Positions 1 to 5,301 of a stretch of 5,301 bases of DNA are shown in pieces. The notes below the pieces were generated by a model. It made no database searches, was not told the DNA's origin, and was given only the letters and a program-made list of their open reading frames with translations. Numbering within the stretch: the stretch's first letter is position 1; each line of letters opens with the position of its first letter. A program made the translations under genes and the position numbers. The DNA is from Novosphingobium sp. Lineage in GTDB: Bacteria > Pseudomonadota > Alphaproteobacteria > Sphingomonadales > Sphingomonadaceae. The stretch is from contig JADYXV010000197.1 in NCBI GenBank assembly GCA_020853995.1, forward strand, positions 1 through 5,301, read 5' to 3'.

Positions 1-502
1 AGTAATCCTCACGGATGCGTTGGCGCGCATCGCCGATAAAGCGGACGTGCTTCGCCGCCAGATCTGAAAGGCCGCCATGATAATCGAACAGTTCCAGCGT
101 GCGCGGATCGGCATAGAGCGCGTTGATCGTGAAATCGCGGCGCGCGGCGTCATCCTGCCAGTTGGTGGAAAAGGCGACCGTGGCGTGGCGGCCATCGGTG
201 GAAACATCGCGGCGCAACGTGGTGATCTCTACCGGGCCGCCGGCGACAACGGCAGTGACGGTGCCATGCGCGATGCCGGTTGGTACGCACTTGATCCCTG
301 CAGCACCAAGGCGCGCGGCAGTTTCCTCAGGCAGCAGCGTGGTTGCCATGTCGATATCTTTGGCGGTGATGCCCAATACCGTATCGCGCACGACGCCGCC
401 CACCCAGCGGCAGTTGCCCTGCGCCTCTGGATCGAGCGCGGCGACCACTTTGGCCAGATCTTCACGACAGGTCCAATCGGCGGCGGGCAAATGTTCAACC
501 AT
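1..502 (-). CDS. cca: CCA tRNA nucleotidyltransferase, N-terminal part (runs off left edge)
   Basis: This enzyme adds or repairs the 3'-terminal CCA of tRNAs in the cytoplasm, using CTP and ATP without a nucleic-acid template. Translating from the ATG at 502 gives 167 codons before the window ends. The class II nucleotidyltransferase head domain is clear: GGVVRD at residues 35-40, the metal-binding DxD in DIDMAT at 49-54 (D49, D51), and RRDFTINAL at 121-129, the family's motif joining head and neck. The last residues visible (FIGDARQRIREDY) also fit the family. Family members are usually near 400 residues, so well over half is missing. The start overlaps the Nudix stop by 8 nt (ATGGTTGA) and has only a weak ribosome binding site, so translation is probably coupled. 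The poly(A) polymerase branch (PcnB) shares these motifs. CCA addition is preferred because of the context and the lack of an N-terminal extension, but the missing C-terminus would decide. Confidence 0.93.
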   Translation of the reverse strand, partial: MVEHLPAADWTCREDLAKVVAALDPEAQGNCRWVGGVVRDTVLGITAKDIDMATTLLPEETAARLGAAGIKCVPTGIAHGTVTAVVAGGPVEITTLRRDVSTDGRHATVAFSTNWQDDAARRDFTINALYADPRTLELFDYHGGLSDLAAKHVRFIGDARQRIREDY

Positions 503-1097
503 GCCACATGATCCGTTTGGACAAGTTTGAGATAATCGCGGCGGTTACGCCCCAGATGCGGTGTTCATGCCACATAATCTCGATGTACCGTCCCGCATGG
601 CCGTTAAATTCGGCGTCCTTCGTGATGTGTTGCAACGGACTAAGGACAAAGCCCAGCGGTGGTTCAAACCAATCGGCAACTTCTGCGGGATTGGGCAAAA
701 GCGGCAAATCAGCAGGGATCATCGCAAGCACGGGCGTGATGTCATAACCCGTGCCGGTGCGAAACCGGTCTGTCGCGCCAATCACGGTGACGTCCTCTGG
801 CCGGATGCCAAGCTCTTCGTTCGCTTCACGCAGGGCGGCCTCGATTGGTGTTTCGCCCGGATCGATCTTGCCACCCGGAAAAGCGGCTTGACCGGGATGC
901 GCGCGCATGTGCGATGGGCGATGAATGAGCAGCACGCCGGGGCCGTCGGGGTGATTGCCGCGATCTGTTACCGCAATCAGCACGGCGGCAGGGCGCAAGG
1001 GGTCTTGTGGCATTGGCCGCCAGTCTTCGTACAAGTTTTGCGCAGGCGTGCGGTGCCCGTCTTCGTAAAGCTTGGTCAGGCGATTGAGCAGGGTCAC
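495..1097 (-). CDS. Nudix hydrolase, CoA pyrophosphatase type (NudL/YeaB-like)
   Basis: This is a 200-residue Nudix hydrolase, predicted to cleave the pyrophosphate bond of CoA or acyl-CoA, giving 3',5'-ADP and a 4'-phosphopantetheine product. The Nudix box is complete at residues 76-98: G76, E82, R90, E91, E94, E95, G97, I98, with the glutamates binding the catalytic Mg2+. Immediately before it, residues 56-76 (LLIHRPSHMRAHPGQAAFPGG) match the extra CoA-pyrophosphatase signature of the UPF0035 group, which separates it from generic ADP-ribose or nucleotide hydrolases. Its length is normal for the family. The start is GTG, with a 4-nt GTGA overlap with the DUF1285 stop. No good Shine-Dalgarno is visible, and the next in-frame ATG is at residue 29, which would remove a plausible N-terminal helix. 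The gene sits between DUF1285 and cca and overlaps both. The substrate is inferred from the motif only. Confidence 0.93.
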   Translation of the reverse strand: MTLLNRLTKLYEDGHRTPAQNLYEDWRPMPQDPLRPAAVLIAVTDRGNHPDGPGVLLIHRPSHMRAHPGQAAFPGGKIDPGETPIEAALREANEELGIRPEDVTVIGATDRFRTGTGYDITPVLAMIPADLPLLPNPAEVADWFEPPLGFVLSPLQHITKDAEFNGHAGRYIEIMWHEHRIWGVTAAIISNLSKRIMWHG

Positions 1098-1663
1098 GCA
1101 GCCGGCACCAGATTGAAGTGTTGGCCCATGCTCTCCACTGCCAGATTGCCATCGCCTTGCGCCAGCGCATATTCGATCAACTGGCCATAAGTGCTGCGGT
1201 TAAGCCGTGCTTCGGTGCCGTGGCGAACCGATAAATAGAAGGCAGGCACCTCTGCCGTGCCCGCGATACGCAAGGGATGATCCGGTCCGCATACCACCAG
1301 ATCGTCAGAATTCAGCCGAAAGGCGAGGGCAGGGCGACCAGTCCCGTCGCGCTTTTCCTGCATATCCGTAGCTATGAAGGCAGCGTCCTCAACGATGATA
1401 GATAAGCGTTGAAACGGAGTGACCAGCCAATGCTGACCAACCGCATCGCGCATCAACAACCCCGAAAATGCGCGCACCATAGCGGGGCGGCGGATCTCGC
1501 CACCTTGATGATACCATTTCCCATCTGCAGCGATGCGCATTTCGCTGTCGCCGGTTTCCTGAGGGCTCCATTGGTCCAGCGGCGGTATTTTGCGCGCAGC
1601 AACCTGAACAGCCAGTTCGGCAAGACTCAGTTCGGCTAATTCTGGAGGCGGAACATAAGGCAT
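1094..1663 (-). CDS. DUF1285 family protein of unknown function
   Basis: This is a 189-residue protein recognised as DUF1285 (PF06938). The visible pattern is PPLDQWSP near residues 27-34, an I-x-x-DGKWYHQG...IRR..MV..FS block at 44-67, and W-L-V-TPFQR...VEDAAF at 79-96. The family usually has VEDAPF, so A95 is a small deviation. Solved family members were described as a new fold with repeated motifs and a possible role in signalling, but no biochemical function is established. No signal peptide or membrane segment is evident, so it is probably cytoplasmic. The reading frame is open back to a TTG at 1768. The ATG at 1663 is chosen because it lies 22 nt after the GNAT stop, has an AGGA just upstream (very close to the ATG) and gives the usual family length, whereas the longer start would overlap the GNAT gene by 83 nt. 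Its stop overlaps the Nudix start (GTGA). Confidence 0.88.
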   Translation of the reverse strand: MPYVPPPELAELSLAELAVQVAARKIPPLDQWSPQETGDSEMRIAADGKWYHQGGEIRRPAMVRAFSGLLMRDAVGQHWLVTPFQRLSIIVEDAAFIATDMQEKRDGTGRPALAFRLNSDDLVVCGPDHPLRIAGTAEVPAFYLSVRHGTEARLNRSTYGQLIEYALAQGDGNLAVESMGQHFNLVPAA

Positions 1664-1685
1664 ATCCTGCCGATGCCAGATCAGA

Positions 1686-2195
1686 TCAGCGCCGCCAAGG
1701 CCCCAACGTGCCCTCTTGCGGCAGGATTGCGGGATTGGCAGTGCGGCACAGCAATCTGTGTTGCTCAAAAGGTCCGGGAAGCTTCCATCCGGCGGTCTGT
1801 GCGTTGGAAAATCCGAAGAAGCGCTCGTAGTATTCAGGATCGCCGATCAGCACTTGAGGCAAGGGCGCGCGCGGATCGATCGCCGTCAGCGCTGCTGTCA
1901 TCAATGCCTTGCCAAAGCCGTGGCCTTGCAAATGCGGCAATACGGCCACTGGCCCGACCATGATCATCGGATGCGCGCGACCTTGCGGGTCAGTCAGCGC
2001 GACGGGCCAGCACTGGATTGATCCGGCAAGCATGTCATCGTCATCAAGTGCTGCGAATGACAAATTGCCCAGCGCTTCCATGCCTTCACGCACTTTATAG
2101 GCGGTGCGCTGATGCCGGGCCGGTTCGAACGCCTGATCAAGCAATTGATCGATCATGGCAGGATCAACGTCGGTCAGCGGGATGATCTTGGACAA
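1686..2195 (-). CDS. GNAT family N-acetyltransferase, YhbS-like
   Basis: This is a 169-residue GNAT-fold acetyltransferase expected to move an acetyl group from acetyl-CoA to an amine; the substrate cannot be told. The acetyl-CoA pyrophosphate-binding motif A is seen as VGPVAVLPHLQGHGFGKAL (residues 80-98, with Q90-G91-H92-G93-F94-G95 as the Q/R-x-x-G-x-G/A loop). GDPEYYERFFGF at 118-129 is typical of the YhbS group (COG3153), which has a G-D-P-x-Y-Y-x-R-F-G-F-like motif. The chosen start is TTG at 2195, supported by a good Shine-Dalgarno (AAGGGAAG) 6 nt upstream. The first in-frame ATG is at residue 14 and would cut into the first strand-helix region. It is the first gene of the leftward group after a 110-bp gap, and DUF1285 follows 22 nt downstream. 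The link to its neighbours may be positional only. Confidence 0.9.
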   Translation of the reverse strand: MSKIIPLTDVDPAMIDQLLDQAFEPARHQRTAYKVREGMEALGNLSFAALDDDDMLAGSIQCWPVALTDPQGRAHPMIMVGPVAVLPHLQGHGFGKALMTAALTAIDPRAPLPQVLIGDPEYYERFFGFSNAQTAGWKLPGPFEQHRLLCRTANPAILPQEGTLGPWRR

Positions 2196-2201
2196 AAGCG
2201 G

Positions 2202-2209
2202 CTTCCCTT
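2202..2209 (-). promoter_or_regulatory. Ribosome binding site fixing the TTG start of the GNAT gene
   Basis: On the minus strand AAGGGAAG lies 6 nt before the TTG at 2195-2193. It is the strongest Shine-Dalgarno-like stretch in this intergenic gap and supports the unusual start codon over the ATG 13 codons further in. Confidence 0.55.
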
Positions 2210-2266
2210 AAGGCGGTGTGGCCCATTGGCCTTGTTTGCTGGTGCGGAATCAGCGGGTGTGCGCCC

Positions 2267-2304
2267 GATAGCCGTCACCGCTTGCCGTCGCAAGGTTCGC
2301 TATC
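2267..2304 (-). terminator. Nested stem-loop just after the regulator stop (possible terminator)
   Basis: Immediately after the regulator's TAA (2308-2306) the transcript can form a two-level hairpin. The outer arms GATAGC/GCTATC lie at 2304-2299 and 2272-2267, and the inner arms CTTGC/GCAAG lie at 2294-2290 and 2285-2281, closing a 4-nt loop. The inner and outer stems are separated by an asymmetric internal loop (4 nt against 8 nt). No U-tract follows, so it is not a textbook intrinsic terminator. It could protect the mRNA 3' end or partly separate the regulator transcript from the GNAT operon. The rest of the 110-bp gap (2196-2305) shows no promoter I would defend. Confidence 0.3.
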
Positions 2305-2305
2305 C

Positions 2306-3700
2306 TTAACTCTCGGCAAAGCTGAACGGCTCGGCCGCCTGGCGATAGTCATCGGGCAGGATGTCGCGCCCGATTGGTGGTTCTGCCCGCGCGGTGCATT
2401 GCGCGCGGTGGCACAGGCGGCAGGTGACGCCAATGGGTGTGGCGCGAACCAATTTTGGATCGGTGCCCGCTGCGTAGATCAGCTTGTTCGCATGATCAGC
2501 AGCACAGGCAAGTGCGATGGCGCGCATCGTGCTTGGCCGGTCAAATCCGCCACCGCCCGAAGTCACCGTTCTGGCTATTGAAAAGAAGCGCTGTCCATCA
2601 GGCAATTCCAGCCATTGCGTGGACACCATGCCAGGTGTGCGGAAAACGTCGTGCACGCTCCACAGCGGACAACCTCCGCCATGTGCGGCAAACGGGAAGC
2701 CAGCGCCATCTAGCCGCTTTGAAACATTGCCTGCTGCATCCACCCGGATGAAGAAGAATGGCACGCGTTCCTGCCATGGCCGGTTCAGCGTTGTCAGGCG
2801 ATGTGCCACTTGTTCAAAGCTTGTGCCAAAAAGGCCTGCCAAGGCGTCTATATCATATCGCCGCCCATCCACCGCGCGGGCAAAGCGATCATAGGGCATC
2901 AGTAACGCTGCCGCCGCATACCCGGCCAGTGCGCGTCTGACCAGATTGGCTACGGTCTGGCTGGCAAAGGTTTCACCCCGGATAATCGATGAGATTTCGT
3001 TGCGAAGCGCAGTGTAGGCGATGTGTTGCATCACCTGCCAAGTGCGGCTGGACAGCGAAAGAGTATCATCGATCAGCAATTGTTCGTTGTGCCGGTCATA
3101 TCGGCGGATGGCATCCATCATGACATCGGGGGGCATGAAGCGCACCCGTACACCTTGTTGGCGCAGCCATTCCTGCCCGCCACCTGCCTTGTCGATCTCG
3201 ACGGCCAGTTCTTCAGCCTTCGAATCAATGGTCGGGAAATAATTGCGCCGTGCAGCAACGAACCGGCGTGCCTCACCCACAGGATCGGTCGCGCTGCTGC
3301 CGGGTTCAGCGTGGCGCTGTTCGGCCAAGGCTTGCTGTTCGCGCTGCCATGCGCCGTAAAGCCGCAACAGGGCTTCGGTAACACCTGGAAAGCTTGCGGC
3401 CACATCGGCCACTTCCAGCGGCGGCAAATCAATGTCGGCAAAGATCGGATCACGCAGCGAATCGGTTAAGCGGCGGGCATAATCGTCGCGGTCGTCGGCC
3501 GCGAGATCGGCCATGTCGAGTTTGTAAGCGCGTGCCAAGCGGATGAGCAGATCGGCGGTCAGGGGCCTTTGGTTGCGTTCGATCAGCGCAATATAGCTGG
3601 GCGATATGCCCAATTCATCGGCCATAGCCTGTTGGGTGAGCCCCAATTCGCGGCGCAAACGCTTGAGTCTGGGGCCGAGGTAGAGCGGGCGTGACGACAT
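2306..3700 (-). CDS. XRE-type regulator of the RamB/PrpR/ScfR short-chain fatty-acyl family
   Basis: This is a 464-residue cytoplasmic DNA-binding regulator. Residues 9-65 form a classic Xre/Cro helix-turn-helix (LGLTQQAMADELGISPSYIA, then ERNQRPLTADLL). Residues of about 155-270 correspond to the IrrE/ImmA-like peptidase region, but the zinc HExxH is lost: the equivalent helix reads WQVMQHIAYTAL (221-232). The C-terminal half matches the DUF2083-type sensor domain, with GGGCPLW (C344) and a C-x2-C-x4-C cluster (C427, C430, C435). Related proteins include RamB of Corynebacterium and PrpR of Mycobacterium, which control glyoxylate and methylcitrate genes; PrpR is reported to bind CoA species and an Fe-S cluster. 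The ATG at 3700 has AAGG 9 nt upstream. The gene is divergent from aceA across 145 bp containing an inverted repeat, so it very likely controls aceA and itself. Whether it activates or represses, and its ligand, are not visible. Confidence 0.92.
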   Translation of the reverse strand: MSSRPLYLGPRLKRLRRELGLTQQAMADELGISPSYIALIERNQRPLTADLLIRLARAYKLDMADLAADDRDDYARRLTDSLRDPIFADIDLPPLEVADVAASFPGVTEALLRLYGAWQREQQALAEQRHAEPGSSATDPVGEARRFVAARRNYFPTIDSKAEELAVEIDKAGGGQEWLRQQGVRVRFMPPDVMMDAIRRYDRHNEQLLIDDTLSLSSRTWQVMQHIAYTALRNEISSIIRGETFASQTVANLVRRALAGYAAAALLMPYDRFARAVDGRRYDIDALAGLFGTSFEQVAHRLTTLNRPWQERVPFFFIRVDAAGNVSKRLDGAGFPFAAHGGGCPLWSVHDVFRTPGMVSTQWLELPDGQRFFSIARTVTSGGGGFDRPSTMRAIALACAADHANKLIYAAGTDPKLVRATPIGVTCRLCHRAQCTARAEPPIGRDILPDDYRQAAEPFSFAES

Positions 3701-3721
3701 GACAGGTGACCTTGTGAGAGC

Positions 3722-3758
3722 TGTACAACTTTACAAGCATATTCTGTAAAGTTTGACA
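3722..3758. promoter_or_regulatory. Inverted-repeat operator between the regulator and aceA
   Basis: A perfect 9-bp inverted repeat, AACTTTACA (3727-3735) and TGTAAAGTT (3745-3753), is separated by 9 nt. After a 2-nt mismatch the symmetry continues with TGT (3722-3724) and ACA (3756-3758). Each arm read outward is TGTAAAGTT followed by TACA or TGACA, so each half is itself a TGT-N8-ACA dyad. Arm centres lie 18 bp apart, close to two helical turns. It is the only strong symmetric element in the divergent region. As I recall, RamB sites contain an ACTTTGCA-like core, and ACTTTACA here differs from that by one base. The assignment to the neighbouring regulator is inference. Confidence 0.68.
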
Positions 3759-3759
3759 A
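3730..3759 (-). promoter_or_regulatory. Candidate promoter of the regulator gene
   Basis: Reading leftward, TTGTCA (3759-3754, 5 of 6 matches to the -35 consensus) and TGTAAA (3735-3730, 4 of 6 matches to TATAAT) are separated by 18 nt. Both boxes lie inside the inverted repeat, so a bound regulator would cover its own promoter, which suggests negative autoregulation. The expected transcript start is about 20 to 25 nt before the ATG, leaving a short leader with the AAGG at 3713-3710. The prediction is by eye. Confidence 0.35.
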
Positions 3760-3780
3760 CATGACCGCGCAAGGCATTCC
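3753..3780 (+). promoter_or_regulatory. Candidate aceA promoter with consensus -35 box
   Basis: TTGACA at 3753-3758 is a perfect sigma-70-type -35 hexamer and overlaps the outer edge of the right operator arm. At 16-17 nt spacing only weak -10 sequences are present (CATTCC near 3775-3780). The promoter may therefore need an activator, or the true promoter may lie elsewhere. A transcript starting near 3787 would carry a leader of about 60 nt. Confidence 0.35.
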
Positions 3781-3798
3781 CCCGTTCGATTGCGCTGC

Positions 3799-3825
3799 CT
3801 AATGCGGCTTCAGACGAAGAATTAG
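3799..3825 (+). other. Possible stem-loop in the aceA leader
   Basis: CTAAT (3799-3803) pairs with ATTAG (3821-3825), and inside it CTTC (3808-3811) pairs with GAAG (3816-3819) around AGAC, with an unequal internal loop. An alternative pairing GGCT (3806-3809) with AGCC (3824-3827) uses some of the same bases. The structure ends 6 nt before the aceA Shine-Dalgarno. It is AT-rich and probably only moderately stable; no known RNA regulator is recognised. Confidence 0.25.
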
Positions 3826-3831
3826 CCGAGC

Positions 3832-3837
3832 AAGGGA
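3832..3837 (+). promoter_or_regulatory. aceA: aceA ribosome binding site
   Basis: AAGGGA lies 8 nt before the ATG at 3846. It supports this start, as does the MTYQQ N-terminus leading straight into family-like sequence. Confidence 0.6.
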
Positions 3838-3845
3838 ATCGGATC

Positions 3846-5301
3846 ATGACTTACCAGCAGAACATCGCCGAGGCGCGCAAGGCCATCGCCCCCTTTGAAA
3901 AGACATGGGATGGCATCGAAGCCGCATCGGTAGCGCGCATGCGCCTGCAAAACCGTTTTCTGACCGGCATCGACATTGCACGCTACACCGCCAAGATCAT
4001 GCGCCGCGATATGGCTGCTTATGACGCTGATCCTGCGAATTACACGCAGTCGCTGGGGTGCTGGCACGGGTTCATAGGCCAGCAGAAGATGATTTCGATC
4101 AAGAAGCACTTCGGCACCACCAAAGGCCGTTACCTGTACTTGTCCGGCTGGATGGTTGCCGCACTGCGCAGCCAGTTCGGCCCGCTGACAGACCAGTCGA
4201 TGCATGAAAAGACCAGCGTTTCGGACCTGATCGAAGAGCTTTACACGTTCCTGAAGCAAGCAGACGCCCGGGAACTGGGTATGATGTTCCGCGAACTTGA
4301 TGCGGCCAAGGCTGCTGGCGATGCGGTAAATACTCACCGTCTGCTGTCGAAGATTGATGCCTTCGAAACGCACATCGTGCCAATCATCGCAGACATCGAC
4401 GCAGGTTTCGGCAATGCCGAGGCGACCTATCTGCTCGCCAAAAAGTTCATCGAAGCAGGTGCATGCTGCATCCAGATCGAAAATCAGGTTTCGGATGAAA
4501 AGCAGTGCGGCCACCAGGACGGCAAGGTTACCGTTCCGCATGAAGACTTCCTCGCCAAGATTCGCGCCGTTCGTTATGCCTTCATGGAATTGGGCGTTGA
4601 TGATGGCGTGATCGTTGCCCGCACCGACTCGCTCGGCGCTGGCCTGACCAAGCAGATCGCATTTACTCGTGAACCGGGGGATCTGGCTGACCAGTACAAC
4701 AGCTTCCTTGATTGCGAAGAGGTTGATCCGGCAAACCTTGGTCATGGCGATGTGCTGATTGCCCGTGATGGCAAGCTGGTGCGTCCCAAGCGTCTGGCAT
4801 CCAACCTGTTCCAGTTCCGCGAAGGCACCGGCGAAGATCGCTGCGTGATGGACAGCATTGCTTCGCTGCAAAACGGTGCGGATTTGCTGTGGATCGAAAC
4901 TGAAAAGCCGCACATCGGCCAGATCGGTGGCATGGTGAACCGCATCCGCGAAGTCATCCCTAATGCAAAGCTGGTGTACAATAACTCGCCTAGCTTCAAC
5001 TGGACGCTGAACTTCCGCCAGCAGGTCTTTGATGCCTGGGTGGAAGCCGGCAAGGACGTCAGCGCCTTTGATCGCGCCAAGTTGATGAGCGTTGATTATG
5101 ACGGCACCGCTTTGGCTGATGAGGCTGATGAGCGTATCCGCACATTCCAGCGCGATTCAGCGGCACAGGCCGGTATCTTCCACCATCTGATCACGCTGCC
5201 GACCTATCACACGGCTGCGCTGAGCACGGATAACCTTGCCAAGGAATACTTCGGTGAACAGGGCATGCTGGGTTACGTCAAGGGCGTCCAGCGTCAGGAA
5301 A
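3846..5301 (+). CDS. aceA: Isocitrate lyase (runs off right edge)
   Basis: Isocitrate lyase cleaves isocitrate to glyoxylate and succinate, the first step of the glyoxylate bypass needed for growth on acetate or fatty acids. It is a cytoplasmic, Mg2+-dependent enzyme. The window holds 485 codons; members of this longer subgroup run to about 530 residues, so roughly the last 45 are missing. Visible motifs are YLSGWMVAA at 98-106, the metal/substrate segment IADIDAGFG at 181-189, the catalytic loop KQCGH at 219-223 with C221 as the active-site cysteine, VARTDS at 257-262, WIETEKP at 349-355 and YNNSPSFNW at 378-386. KQCGH, where the E. coli-type enzyme has KKCGH, marks the longer subgroup found in Pseudomonas and many alphaproteobacteria. 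Codon use looks biased: the first 356 codons contain no TTA, CTA or TCA, consistent with strong expression. It is divergent from the RamB/PrpR-like regulator, its likely controller. Confidence 0.97.
   Translation, partial: MTYQQNIAEARKAIAPFEKTWDGIEAASVARMRLQNRFLTGIDIARYTAKIMRRDMAAYDADPANYTQSLGCWHGFIGQQKMISIKKHFGTTKGRYLYLSGWMVAALRSQFGPLTDQSMHEKTSVSDLIEELYTFLKQADARELGMMFRELDAAKAAGDAVNTHRLLSKIDAFETHIVPIIADIDAGFGNAEATYLLAKKFIEAGACCIQIENQVSDEKQCGHQDGKVTVPHEDFLAKIRAVRYAFMELGVDDGVIVARTDSLGAGLTKQIAFTREPGDLADQYNSFLDCEEVDPANLGHGDVLIARDGKLVRPKRLASNLFQFREGTGEDRCVMDSIASLQNGADLLWIETEKPHIGQIGGMVNRIREVIPNAKLVYNNSPSFNWTLNFRQQVFDAWVEAGKDVSAFDRAKLMSVDYDGTALADEADERIRTFQRDSAAQAGIFHHLITLPTYHTAALSTDNLAKEYFGEQGMLGYVKGVQRQE

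Noticed and set aside
77..530. Overlapping plus-strand open frames of 144 and 135 codons, and a minus-strand one at 229-507
   Set aside because: They lie over the cca reading frame, which carries GGVVRD, DIDMAT and RRDFTINAL; these are shadows in GC-rich coding DNA.
561..1190. A 209-codon plus-strand open frame
   Set aside because: It is antisense to the Nudix gene, whose full Nudix box and CoA signature establish the real frame. No ribosome binding site or domain was seen.
1664..1768. An N-terminal extension of DUF1285 from a TTG at 1768
   Set aside because: It would overlap the GNAT gene by 83 nt, its sequence (MSNTDCCAALP...) is low in family resemblance, and the ATG at 1663 gives the usual length and spacing.
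2220..2231. GGCC-CATT-GGCC palindrome in the GNAT upstream gap
   Set aside because: The 4-bp arms are too short and common at this base composition to call an operator or terminator.
2216..3469. Several plus-strand open frames of 60 to 148 codons
   Set aside because: All are antisense to the 464-codon regulator, whose helix-turn-helix and sensor domains are clear.
3822..4913. A 363-codon open frame on the minus strand, antisense to aceA
   Set aside because: Its codons align exactly with those of aceA, and it exists because aceA uses no TTA, CTA or TCA codons there. The sense strand encodes an unmistakable isocitrate lyase, and the antisense protein resembles nothing I know.

Overview
The window looks like ordinary chromosomal DNA from an alphaproteobacterium, probably Sphingomonadales (Novosphingobium/Sphingobium-like). 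This assignment is inferred from fairly high GC, the protein types and the gene order. No database search was possible. I see no mobile element, CRISPR array, rRNA or tRNA gene.

Layout. A leftward block on the minus strand fills roughly bases 1 to 3700. In transcription order it holds a 464-residue HTH regulator of the RamB/PrpR/ScfR short-chain fatty-acyl type (3700 to 2306), a 110-bp gap with a nested stem-loop, a YhbS-like GNAT acetyltransferase with a TTG start (2195 to 1686), a DUF1285 protein (1663 to 1094), a CoA-pyrophosphatase-type Nudix hydrolase with a GTG start (1097 to 495), and the N-terminal 167 residues of a CCA-adding tRNA nucleotidyltransferase (502 to beyond base 1). The last four genes are spaced by 22, -4 and -8 nt, so they are almost certainly one translationally coupled operon. 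On the plus strand, isocitrate lyase (aceA) starts at 3846 and runs off the right edge after 485 codons.

How the genes fit together. The regulator and aceA are divergent, with 145 bp between their start codons. That gap contains a perfect 9-bp inverted repeat (AACTTTACA, 9-nt spacer, TGTAAAGTT) extended by TGT/ACA ends. It overlaps a consensus -35 box (TTGACA) facing aceA and a candidate promoter facing the regulator. Related proteins (RamB in Corynebacterium, PrpR in Mycobacterium) control isocitrate lyase and short-chain acyl-CoA genes. The simplest reading is therefore a local switch for the glyoxylate bypass that also controls its own gene. The downstream operon is housekeeping in character (tRNA 3'-end maturation, CoA turnover), and any tie to acyl-CoA regulation is speculative.

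The most interesting items are the operator/promoter arrangement, the inactive-looking peptidase region and conserved-looking cysteines of the regulator, and the tight DUF1285-Nudix-CCA coupling. Nothing here is clearly a new biological system.
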